In this document: piece after piece, positions 18,019-29,300 of the stretch
Layout of the letters: each line of letters starts with the position of its first letter
Numbering within the stretch: the stretch's first letter is position 1
NCBI GenBank assembly: GCA_033064195.1
Contig: JARBJD010000444.1
Coordinates: 1 to 49,810 of the forward strand
Source of the DNA: Blattamonas nauphoetae
Taxonomy: Eukaryota > Preaxostyla > Oxymonadida
Length of the DNA stretch: 49,810 nt
Reading direction: 5' to 3'
The notes under the pieces: model-generated
Seen by the model: only the letters and a program-made list of their open reading frames with translations
Database searches by the model: none
Told to the model about the DNA's origin: nothing
Program-made: the position numbers and the translations under genes

Positions 18019-18794
18019 TTCAACTCATTTCTGCTCACTTCATAATCACTCTCACTCTCACAACATTCACTCATCACACACACCACACCACATTTTCTAA
18101 CTCACTTCATCATCGCTTTGAGTGTTGCACTACGCAATGCTGGTTGTCACGTCACAAGCAGTCAGAACCACACCACTCTGCTTGCTTTCTTACTTGCCCA
18201 GTCATCCCACAAGTCACACAAGCACTCGAATCTCATTCTTTTGAGATGTGTTGGCACACCTTCAGCTGCAATCACATCATTGAATTGCAGCTGATTCTTC
18301 ATTCCTCATCGAGTCACATTGAGCTCTCTCTTTTCTGCCTTCAGTTCGTTCAACAATTGCTTGTTCGTTTTCTTCATTTACTCCATCACATTCATCCAAT
18401 CTGGTCGTACAATGATCTTTCTTCCTCTCTGAGATTCTTCTTTCATTTCTGAAGACTTTCGTTGCGCTTCGCATCTCGTGTGAGTTCTGAACATCGTGTT
18501 CCGTCGTCTCGGAGAAGGCTGACTTCTTCACCTCCTCCGACCAACGGCAGCTCGATGATTCATCTCGCTCCTTTTTCCCATTTCGTCTTTCTGGGAGCGT
18601 TTTGTGGTCACATCAATGACGTTCGAATTGAATGAATGTCTCCATTTCACTCATCTCACTGTCGTGCAGTCATGCAATTTGTGAAATGAATCTTCCTATT
18701 CTACGAGACAGGAGATTCTTGGCGAAGTCGAGAAGAAGTTTAGATGATGATGAATTTGATCAAACCATTCTTCGCACTGTCATTATTCAATCAG
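18019..18794. repeat. Duplicated 3' flank of copy 1 and start region of copy 2
   Basis: Bases 18,019-18,690 match 25,107-25,760 downstream of copy 2: shared words include 'CTGGTTGTCA', 'CGTGTTCCGTCGTCTCGGAG', 'GGGAGCGTTTTGTGGTCACA' and 'GTCTCCATTTCAC'. The duplication unit therefore includes the gene and about 0.7 kb of 3' DNA. No gene is supported; frames here are short and not conserved between the two flanks. Confidence 0.7.
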
Positions 18795-21700
18795 ATGAAC
18801 CTACCAGCTCTCATCCTTGTTCATCTACTCTGTGTCGAAGCTTCACACACGGTACGACAAATTCTACCGCTCTCTCTCCAGATTGCCTTTCCTCCTTCCC
18901 CAGCAATTTCCCACATTTCTGGAAATGAACGAGCCTTGATGCCTGAAATGAACCTGAACCACGGCACGTATCATTCGAAAGCGTATCTAATGGATTCTGT
19001 CTCCATTTCACTGCATGGATCAGACACGACAATCTGCCATACATCGTCAGTGACCAAGCCAAAACCAACGAGTGAAATCAATCAAGTCGACCAACCCAAT
19101 GGAAATAGAAACACAACTCCATTCATATTTATGGTCTCAAATTCGACACTGTCGATGTCGCACATTTCATTGGATTGTGGATGGCGTGGCACGAGTGTCG
19201 GAAGAATCTCGTCGTCCCGATTGACGATTGACAACTGCCCGATCATCTCCAACCCTGAATCGTCTCCATTTGTGATGGACAACGGATGTGATGACATTGG
19301 AAGCTCGATATTCTTTGTTGATTGTTCTCACCGTTCGATTGACAAGTCGAGCCTTCTCGCATTGGTTAGCCTCACACCGTCCCACACAACCCACTCCCGC
19401 CACACAGACACCGAACAGGAAGTATCGTCGACATTGGTGAGCTGTTCTGGCCTCTCGCTGTGCGACGCGCATCTCATGTCTGGATGTGGTCCGTTGGTTG
19501 GGTTCTCGTCGTCTCCTGAACAAGACACGGGATTGTGGAAGAAGTTTGAGACAGTGCTGATGGGGAGTCGACTTGTGAACATGACGAGTGGTGAGTTGAA
19601 GGGGAATGGGAAGGGAAATGGAGCATTGGAAGGGTGTAGTGAATGTCAAAAGATTCTGGATTCGTGTGTGACTCTGAGCACGAACCATCTTTCTGGAACA
19701 GCATGCATTGACATGAACTTGGGAGGGAGTCTTCTGTGCTCGAACACCTCCTTCTCGCACTGCAAATCCTCACTCGAACCATCCTCTGAGTATCCAGCCT
19801 TCTCACTCCTCCACAAGAAGGGCGCGGAACCGTTTCAATTCGGTGGAACCGACACCGATGACATCACCTTCCGTCGGTGCACATTTCTCTCGATGACATC
19901 TTCTGACGGCGCGGCAATCTCTCTCTTTTCTTCTCCCACAACACTCACCGTGTCTGAATCCTCCTTCTCGAAATGCACATCGACATCTGACGGAACAGTC
20001 TATTTTTCTCAACCACCTTCACGAAAGACACCCATCACAATTTCCTCCTCGCTCTTCGTCAAATGTTCAGCGAGTCGTGGAGGTGCATTATTCGCCTACT
20101 GCTCGAGCACCTGCACAATCACAGAATCTGTGTTCCATGACCTCAGTATCTCTAATCATGCTGGAGGTCTGTATGTCAGCAAAACTGATATTCTCTCGCT
20201 TTCGACATGTTCATTTGATAAATGTGTCGGCGATCCATCCAGCAGCACCATGGGAGGAGGAATGTATCTCTTCAACGTCCTATCCCTCACGATGGATTCT
20301 GTGCTGTTCAGAGAATGCAGTGCTGAAGAAAGCCATGATATTCATTAGAACAATGCACAAGGGACAATTCAAAAACATTCGTCCATCACTAATTCTAATT
20401 CAACTTCTGAAAGGCCAAATGTGAACGACGAGATAGAAGCCAGCACTCTGATTCCTGCTGTGCCCGACACAACTACAAGTCTTGTAAAGATTGAGAGCAC
20501 ACCAACTGCTGACCAGACATCATCGACGATCCAAATGATAGTGTCCGACATTGTGGATGGGAAGATGTTGGTTTTGGTGGACAACACGAACAACCACGAA
20601 CCACCAAACGTCGACTCTCCTCCAACGATTGGTCGACTTCTCATTTTCGACTTCATTTCGTCGACTGAATCAGCGACTCAAGAAGTGTCATTTGGAGAAT
20701 GGGGAGAACTGCAATATGAATCGAAGTATTGTGTGGTTGGGTCGTGGATTCAGAAGACTCGCCTCTCATTTTCTTCATCGATTGCTCTGACAACACCGAA
20801 TCCTGCTCGGATTGTGCAGATTATTTGTTCACTGGGATCTGGAACAGACCACTGCTGGCTTGAATTGAAGGGTCGAACACTTCCAATTGGAACATACACC
20901 GTTAAACTTGTTGGAATTGATGACTTCTCGTTCTCCGTAAAGTTTGATGGAACGACAGGGACGAACACTCTGAACATGTTCTCGTCTCGTCATTCGGAGA
21001 GATTGTTTGGAACAGGCAGCAAACTGTCGTTCTCGACGACATACGAAGTGGAATCAATCACATTCGAAGACGACACTGAACCCTTCTTCCTCGACCCTCC
21101 TCGTCTCTTCTTCACCACGCCAGCAGAACCTCCTCGATTGATTTCTGTTGGCCCAATCAACTTCAAAGACGATTCGAAGAGAGACATCGCTCTGATCCCT
21201 CTCGTCGGTCTAAATCTACCAAGTGGGGATTATGAGCTAAAACTCCTCTCCTCATTGTCGGACTCAGTCTCTCTCCCAGTCATCTGCAACAGCGATTCAG
21301 AAACAATCGAGGTCATTGTGTATTCGAAAGACGCGAATCAAGTCAAACTGAAATATGGAGAAATGTACACAGTGGAAGAATTGATCACTGGAACAACGAA
21401 ATGTCTGTTCGAGACGGCTTTCTCAATTCAAGTTCCTGTTGAACCGAAACGAATCGAAGAAGGAAGAGTGACATTGAATGGAGCGAAGGCTGAAGCGACA
21501 TTGAGACTGAAAGGACGAGTGCTGACTGGTGGAAGCTACTCACTGACACTCAATTCAGTGTCGAAGGAACTGACATCCGAAACGAGTCTGAGCGATGATG
21601 GGGAACTGCTGTTCAAAGTGCCGATCAGCCTTTTGCCAACCTCAATTCTGACATTCGGGGCGACATACACGATCTCTTTGTTGCAGATTGGGAGTGACGA

Positions 21701-24700
21701 CGTGTTTGTGAACTCGGATGTGGAACTGGCTGTCCCTGACGCTCCGATTGCGACAGCAACATCGTGTGATCTGGATGCAGAATCGAACATGAAATTCGCT
21801 GTCACTCTCTCTGGCTCGAACCTTCCAACATCAGGATCGTTCGTTGTGTCATTTATTGACCTGGCTCAGACGATCACAGTGACGATGAGCTCAAGTGGAG
21901 GATTGTCATCTCTGGTTGAAGTGAGTAAAGCAACCGAAATCAAATTCGCACACACCTACACGATATCATCGATTGTGAAGAAAGTGGATGGCTCAGAAGA
22001 CGAGCACATCCTGTGCAGTGGAGTGACGATGACGACACCAGATGGACCGTCGTTGTTGGGCGTTAGCTCAGCGACGCTTCAAGAGGATGATGTGAACCGA
22101 GTTGTGCTGAGTGTGTCGTTTGAGAACATGGCGGAAGGATCGTTCATGATGAAAGTGAAGAACAGTGCAACATCGACAGAATACACTCTCTCCTCTCAGA
22201 TGATCACCACACTTGGGTCGGAGTCAGGATCAATGGCTGAGGTTGTTTACGAGTCTGGAAAGCTGGAATATGGTGAGAGTTACACGATTGTGTCACTCGA
22301 AAGTTCGACGCTGGCGATTTTGATCAAAGACACAGCAGGATTCACCGTTCCACCCGCGCCAGCTCGTGTGGAGGGAGCCACTCCAGCACTTACCTCACTT
22401 CGCACATCTGTGATTGTGGAACTCCGTGGTCAAGAACTGAAAAGCGGAGCGTATTCTGTCACTCTCTCGTCTCATCCATCGAACTCCGTTTCAGGGATAT
22501 TGGCAGGTGGATTTATTCGATTTGAAGTGTCAACCGTGTCAACTGACCCAATCCACCTTGGTTTTGGAGACACAATCACAGTTGAGAAGGTGATGCACGG
22601 ACTGGACGATGTGTTTGTGAACTCTGATGTGACATTTACAGTTCCCAACCCCCCAATTGTGAAAACAGCACACGTTCATCCGAACTCGATCAACACAACA
22701 ATGACGCTTGACTTGACAGGGAAAGATCTCAAATTGGATGGATTCTACACTGTCACGCTCTCTCCGCCCTTCTCGTTCGACATGCTGTTCAACAGCTCAG
22801 AAACAGTTTCGTCTGCAGAACTGCTTCTTGGGCGTGCAGATTGTCTTCAACACAACACCAAATACACAATTGTGTCGATCGCTCGTGTTCGAGATGATTC
22901 CGATGTGATTCTGACCGATGGAACTGTTTCGTTCACCACACCCAAACTTCCCGTGCCTCTGATCCTGCACGTGAATGGGAAAGAAGGTGAAGATGATGTA
23001 TTGTGTGGAGCGATCGAATCACCTTGTGCAATGATTGATTTCACATGGTCGATTGTGTCTGCTCTCCAAGCACCATCAGCAACAGTTGTGATTGTGAACT
23101 CATCGCAACAAAGCCAGCCGATTGTGGTGTCATCTGGAATGTCGATCTTGTTGAGCAACGGAGGAAATGTCGAACCGACTCTGACACTCCATTCCTCGGC
23201 GTCGATGGGAGACAATGCGGGAATGGTTGTTGTGTCTGACGCAACCTTCTCGATTGTTGACGTGACAGTCAAAATCGAATCAACTGATCCTTCATTCGTG
23301 TTCCTGTCTGCCTCCGAATCGACGATCATTTTGAAAGAGGGTTCTTTCGTTGGCGAGTCACTGTCAACTCTCTCTTTGAATTCTGAGAGCGAGGAACTCT
23401 GCTCGTGGGAGAGTGGGATTGTCAGAGTTGACAACTGCATCACAACACTCAACCGAATGACATTCTCTTCTCTCTTGCAAGGAGCAATACACCTCACAAA
23501 GGGAGCTCTCACCATTGAATCTTCGTCACTCCACAATAACTCTCCGAATCTTTCCTCATATCCGTCTGCTCGCCGAAACATCCGTTGTGTTGATGGAAAT
23601 GTGACGATTGGGAGTCTGAATGGAGGAGATGGATCGAAAGACCATCCATCAGCGTGGATCTCAACAACAGACTGCACTGTGAGTGGAGACGATGCTCGAC
23701 CAAACTCTGCTCTGTTCGTGCCGACACTGTCGTCGGAATCGAACAGTTCTTGGATTCTGAAGGAGAAACGATTCTCAGTTTTGATTGTTGGAACGACGCT
23801 GATTCCATGCGACTTGTATCTTGAAGTGTTTGAGATGAAGAAAGACAAATCGGAAGGCGAATCAAAAAGAGTGGAGCTGTCATTTGAAACGACTGACTCC
23901 TTCAACGAAACACACATCAACATCTCCATCGCTCTGACCTCGCTGTCATCACTGAAAGATGCTTTGGAATGGCGAGGTCGACTTGTTTTCGGATTGAATG
24001 AAACATCATCGGAATCATTCGTCGTCCAAAAGAGCTCATCTGATCGGCTGGCTGAGTCGACACTCATCAACATGAAATGGTGGCTTCCTCTTGTGATTGT
24101 CCTTTTGTGTTGTGCCCTTATACTCGTCATTGTCGTTGTTCTCGTTCTCCGCCGACGACAAATGAGGAAAGCACAGAAACAACCGAATGATCCCGAAGAA
24201 ATGCACGATGATGAGAAACTGGAATTTCAGGATAATTCATTCACTCCAAATGAAATCCAATCCAGTGCGGGCTTTCTGAAAGGAAAGTCACTGACTCAAA
24301 ACTGTGGTGATGACATGACCCAATCGATGGTCTCGTCTCATTTTCTTGATGGATCACATGTAGACGAACAATTTGTGGAAGTGATGGATGTGGAGAGTGG
24401 ACAGACGAAGGAAGTTGTGAAGATGGAGACACTTTTCGAGCGACTGCACAAACACAAAACAGAGATTGTTGGGAAACGACAAAGACAGATTGAGATTGCT
24501 CGAGGTCTTCAGAAGATTGGGAAGACGAATGGAAATTCTGATATTCTTCAAAAGCTGACATCTCACTGGATCCTGATTGGAGCCGATGGTCACTTCAACC
24601 TGCAACTGAAAGAGGATGGAGCAGCCCACACAGAACACCGTTCTCAGACTCAAAGTCAGACAGCTGCTTCGAGTGTTGCTGTCGACGCTGGATCTGTGAA

Positions 24701-25106
24701 TGTGAACAACAAAAATGCGAGTGGGATGGAACGATCATCGATTTTGACGAAAAAGAAAGAGATTCAAGAAGGCCAGCGATGGCAAGCACCTGAACAAGGG
24801 GAGAACGATGCAATTCCATCGTGTGATGTGGAGAAAGTGACAGTTTTTCGGTTTGGCCTTGTGTTGTGGGAAATGGAGACGGGACAGATTCCGTTCCGAG
24901 AGACTGATGGAGTGAATGCGGGTCGTCAGCTGAAAGCGGGAGTGAAGCCTCAGATGTCTCTTGTTGAGAACAAGGAGATGGAAGAACTGATCCTGAAATG
25001 TCTGGAACTGAAAGCGACAGACCGAATTGGATTGGATGATGTGATCTCGTCACTCAGCTCGATCCCCGACGATCCTGTTCCAACCCAACAACTCTTCGGC
25101 TCGTAA
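18795..25106 (+). pseudogene. Receptor-like surface protein, copy 2, full length with one in-frame TAG
   Basis: A host gene of 2,104 codons in a single frame, interrupted only by TAG at 20,346-20,348; the 24 codons after it are open and the frame continues to TAA at 25,106. Parts: signal peptide ('MNLPALILVHLLCVEASHT', ATG 18,795 chosen because copies 1 and 3 start there), Ser/Thr-rich beta-helix-like domain to about residue 540, seven Ig-like repeats of about 100 aa (20,804-22,950), a second beta-helix-like domain, a membrane helix ('WWLPLVIVLLCCALILVIVV', near residue 1,762), a basic anchor, and a kinase-like C-terminal tail (about 1,870-2,103). The tail keeps 'RWQAPEQG' (activation-segment end) and 'FRFGLVLWEMETGQIPF' (helix F region) but shows no glycine loop, catalytic lysine, HRD or DFG. 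It is either a recent pseudogene, a read-through gene, or carries a sequencing error at the TAG. Confidence 0.8.
20804..22950 (+). repeat. Seven tandem Ig-like (~100 aa) repeats in copy 2
   Basis: Repeat starts by the motif P/A-P-x-hydrophobic: 20,804 (PARIVQ), 21,128 (PPRLIS), 21,445 (PKRIEE), 21,740 (APIATA), 22,045 (GPSLLG), 22,358 (APARVE), 22,650 (PPIVKT). The steps are 292-324 bp. Each unit has the pattern 'hydrophobic-L-x-G-x-x-L/M-x-x-G-x-Y-x-V-x-L', suggesting a beta-sandwich. Copy 1 keeps only units 3 and 7; copy 3 keeps units 1 and 2. Confidence 0.75.
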
Positions 25107-25760
25107 CTGATCACTTCACAATCACCCACTCACTCTCATCACATGCAATCATCATTCAACAACTCGCATTGTCTGCCACACCACTTCATCGTCACTATGT
25201 CTACTGTACTTCACTTTGCTGGTTGTCATATCACAAGCATACAGAACCACACTCCACTCTGATTGCTTTCTTTTTTTCCCAGTCATCTCACAAGTCCGCG
25301 AATCTCATGGTTTTGAGATGTGCCGGCACCACTTCAGCCACAGCCACGTCACCCAATTGTGGCTCATTCTTCATTCCACGTAAAGTCACTTTGGACTCCA
25401 TCTCACTTTCCTTCGATCAGGAATAACTTCTTCGTTTTCTTCACTATTTCAAACACCGTCGTTCAATCTGATCTTGGAATGGTCTTTCTTTCTCTCTGAG
25501 ATTCTTCATTCATTTCTGAAAACTATCGTTGCACTTCCCATCTCGAATGTGTTCTGAACATCGTGTTCCGTCGTCTCGGAGAAGGCTGGCTTCTTCACCT
25601 CCTCCGGCCTGGCGGACACTCGATGATTCGTCTCGCTCCTTTTTTCCACTTCATCTTTAAGGGAGCGTTTTGTGGTCACATCAATGACAAATTCCAATAG
25701 AATGGATGTCTCCATTTCACACAACACATTGTCGTGGTCATTCAATTTGTGAAACGACTC
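25107..25760. repeat. Duplicated 3' flank of copy 2
   Basis: Matches 18,019-18,690 downstream of copy 1 (see there) with frequent substitutions and small indels. No coding potential beyond short non-conserved frames. Confidence 0.7.
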
Positions 25761-25779
25761 TTCGCGTTTATTCTGGATT

Positions 25780-26340
25780 GATGGGACACTGTCTCCATGT
25801 TAAGTGCTTTTTGTACATAATAACAGACATAAGATAGAAAATATCTGTCACGATTGTGAAAGAAAAGACGAAATATGTCCAGTATGTCCAAACTCTGACC
25901 AATCCAACGATCCAACCTTCAGTTAGGGGAATTGAATCCTGTCCACAGAATGAAGTGCCAGATCAAAGTGTATTTGGGGTGGGATTGTTGTAGAAGAACA
26001 GAATATCGTTGGGACGACGAAAGAGGGTCATCCACGGTGAGAAAAGCGAGTGGGAACAGAATCAGTCATGAACGTGCAAAAATCAAGAGGGCAAAGAGTC
26101 AGTGAGTTGTCTGTCGGAGTGATTGGCGATAATATTGAATATCTCTCCGATCAAGACATAAACGATTGAAAATGAATGAACAGTGGAGAATGAATCATAG
26201 AAACGGAAAGTTGTGAGATGAGTGTTGTGTGGAGTGCTGAAAAGAATGAAAAAGACGAACTCCCGTCAAGCAAATGAAAAGGAGACGATGTGATGAAATG
26301 AAGCGAAGGTATGTTGGAGTCTTCCTTAAACCAAGAAAAA
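25780..26340 (-). CDS. Candidate intron-split membrane protein, limits uncertain
   Basis: No long frame is present, but the minus strand has adjoining hydrophobic exon-like pieces: 'VHSFSIVYVLIGEIFNIIAN' (near 26,170), 'LILFPLAFLTVDDPL' and 'YTLIWHFILWTGFNSPN' (26,070-25,925), then 'GWIVGLVRVWTYWTYFVFSF' continuing to 'TIVTDIFYLMSVIMYKKHL' (25,925-25,800). They lie in different frames separated by short stretches, as in the other spliced host genes of this window. The last part faintly recalls the N-terminus of FAR-17a/AIG1-type proteins, but I cannot support a family. It could also be a decayed gene. Confidence 0.3.
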
Positions 26341-26377
26341 GTGCGACGATACTCTCTCCTTCGGAGAGGGTGTGATT

Positions 26378-29300
26378 TCAGGATTGTTGAACAAACCCTG
26401 CCTCCTGTGCTCCCTCCTCGTCATCCGGAAGTGAGGTGATGGCGTTGGAGACTGTGTGGAGTGATGGTCGGTCGTCTGGGTTCACTTGGAGACAGGTGAT
26501 AATCAGGTCTTCCATTTCTTGCTTCAACCCATTCATGTTTGGAAGGACTCCCGTTCCCAGCTGCCGTTGAGCATTCACTGCATCCTGTTCAGCGAACGGC
26601 ACAAGACCAGTCTCGATTTCCCACAAGACGAGGCCAAGACTAAAAACTGCTGCTTTTCGTGGGTCGACTTGGCTCGCATATGCTTTGTCCTCTTCAGCTT
26701 TCACAGCCTCTGGTGCCATCCATCGTCGTCCCTCTTGTGCAACTGGCGCTTGTCCCGACGTTGTCTGCGATTGGGCTGGTTGGTGTTGGTCAGGTTGCGA
26801 ATCTTTCAGTTTCAGACAGACAGAACCGGCTGCGTCGAACATCACCCAATGCGAGGAGAGCTTGCTGAGGATGGGAGCGTGTTGGTTGGATTCGGCGATC
26901 TTCTGGAGACCAAGTGCCAGCTGTCTCTGAACCACCCTCTTCACGATTCCTGTTTTGTGTTCGGATTTGTGGAGTCTGTTGTAGAGCGTGTCATCTTCTC
27001 GAACAGCGGTTGATTCAAGCTTCTCCCCACATTGCACAGCTTCGACGAGATTCAATTTCGGGTCGATGGACTCGGCTGGGAAAACTGCACGTGTACTCAT
27101 TCCATCATTCGATTCTTTGGCTGTAACGATTGAATTTCGAGTGTGGATCCCTTCCTGTGTCTGACAAATCTCTTCCATCTTCTCCTCCCCAGAAACGACG
27201 ATTTGATCTTCCATCTCTTTCTGTGGCTGCGATGGTTCTGTTCGCTTTCTTCTTCGGAGAATGACGATGATGACGATGGCAACAAGAACGAGGACGCAAA
27301 TCGAAACGATAAGAGGGATCAGCCACGGGAGAGTCTTTCGGAGTGCAAGGGCGCGAGCTTCTTTGGCATTCACTTTGAATGCGAAGGACTCAGTCTCTCC
27401 GCTTCGTCCGAAGGCGACCAGACCGATCCAGCCAGCGTCAGGGTCGAGTTCTTTGAAGGTGGAGGTTGGAAGGGTGAGGGCAATGTGTGTTTCGTTGTGC
27501 GCGGTGACGAGATCGGTTGTGAAGGGAAAGACTTGTTCTTTTGGATCCGAACTGTTCCCCTCCTCTCGGACAACAAACGAGATTCCACATGGAATGAGAT
27601 GAGTTCCCTGTAACACGACCGAATACGCAGTGCCTTTCTTCGGAAGTGTGGACGAACAGTTCGTTGTGTTGAGTGTTGGGACGAAATAAGGTTCGGCAAC
27701 AAGTTTCCCTCCGCTGGTGACAGCACAGTCAGGTTCGGCAAGAAACCAGAGACTGCTCTCTGCAGCGTCTGTGTTGGATGATGCAGCTGTCAGGTCGACA
27801 GTGTTTGTTCCTGTGCAGCGGATGTTTCGGGAGAGCGATGGGAATGACTGGTTGAGAGGGGCGTTTTGTGTGAACTCCATGAACGACATCTTCAACTTGC
27901 TGTTGTCCACACTGATTGCTCCCTGTGGAAGATGGGTGAAGGAGACAAGACGAGCTGTCGCTGAACATGTTTTGAGGACGATCAGAGGTGTTGTCCAGTC
28001 GCAGAGACCTTCTTCTGATGTCGCCTGTTCGTCGTTGGTGGTGAGAGAAGTGACTGAGCCTTCAAAATCACATTCTTCCAGCGATACTGTTGGTTCGATT
28101 GATCCGTTTCCTTCCACAGACATCAGAAGGAGCGAGGAGCATGCGGTGTGGGTGACATTCCCAAGGTGGACAGAGGTGAATCCAGTGAATGTCAGGAGAG
28201 TGGTCGTTGAGAGAAGAGAGGTCAGTGTGACCTTGCTCAGATCAGCCGAGCCGCCTGTCACTTCCAACAACGACGACTCGATTGGAGAGGCCGACGAGAA
28301 GACACACGATGTGACTGTCAGAGATCCACTTGTTGATTGGAGGACTGATGTGGATCGTCCTGTGGAGAGAGAGAAGGCCAGCAAGGAGAGTGTGAGGGCA
28401 TGCGACACACTTCCTGTTTTGTGGTTGATGAGAGAGCCTTGAGAGGAGACGACGACAGTGCTTTGGGCACCTTTTGATGTGATTTCTGTCTTGTCCTGTG
28501 TCAAGTCAAGCTGCCCAAACAGCTGAGCGGTATTGTGGATGGTGATGAGTGACGGATTCCCGCTGACGAGATGCCCGTCTGCTTCGTCCAAACTGTGGCA
28601 CGGGTATGATTCATTCCCACAGCCCCACGCATCGCTTCCGTATTCATGAATGTTGATTGTGGTGTGTCGGTATGGATGGAGATAGACAAGCAGAGTCGCT
28701 TTGTGGAATGGCGACGCTGGGTTCTTGCTCTCATCGAGAGTCTTGAAGAGAGAGTCATTTGATGGATTGCCTGGAATGGGGAACAAATTGTCAGAAATTC
28801 TCTCAATCTCCTGATCCAAGTTGTTTCCTTGAATGAGAAAGCGGGTCATGTCTGCGGTGGTTTCATCCACAACGTTGTTGAACGAGACATTTGAGAGTGC
28901 GATGGATCTTGCACTCTCCAAGACCACCACGGCTCCTGCCGATTGATGCAGTGTCAGGTCTTCGAAGGTAACATTGCTCAGTTCAAGTCTTTTTGTCAGC
29001 GCAGAGTTTGACAGTTTGGAGGCAGACGACATCGAGATGAGCGGATTGGAGAAGACGAGAGGAGTGTCTGAGATGTTGAACTTCGTTCCAGACACGGAGA
29101 TGATTCCATTCTCACAGATCAGCACAGGTCGAGTCTGAGTGGAGTTCAACATGATGATTGAGTCCGACAAAATTCCCTTTGCAGTAGAATGGACTGTCCT
29201 GATCAACGTCAGATCGAGATCCCACTGGATGACCAGACCATGAATCTCAATCGTTCCATCTTCCCCAGCCTCAACAAACTCTGACTCAGTCTCGTCAAGG

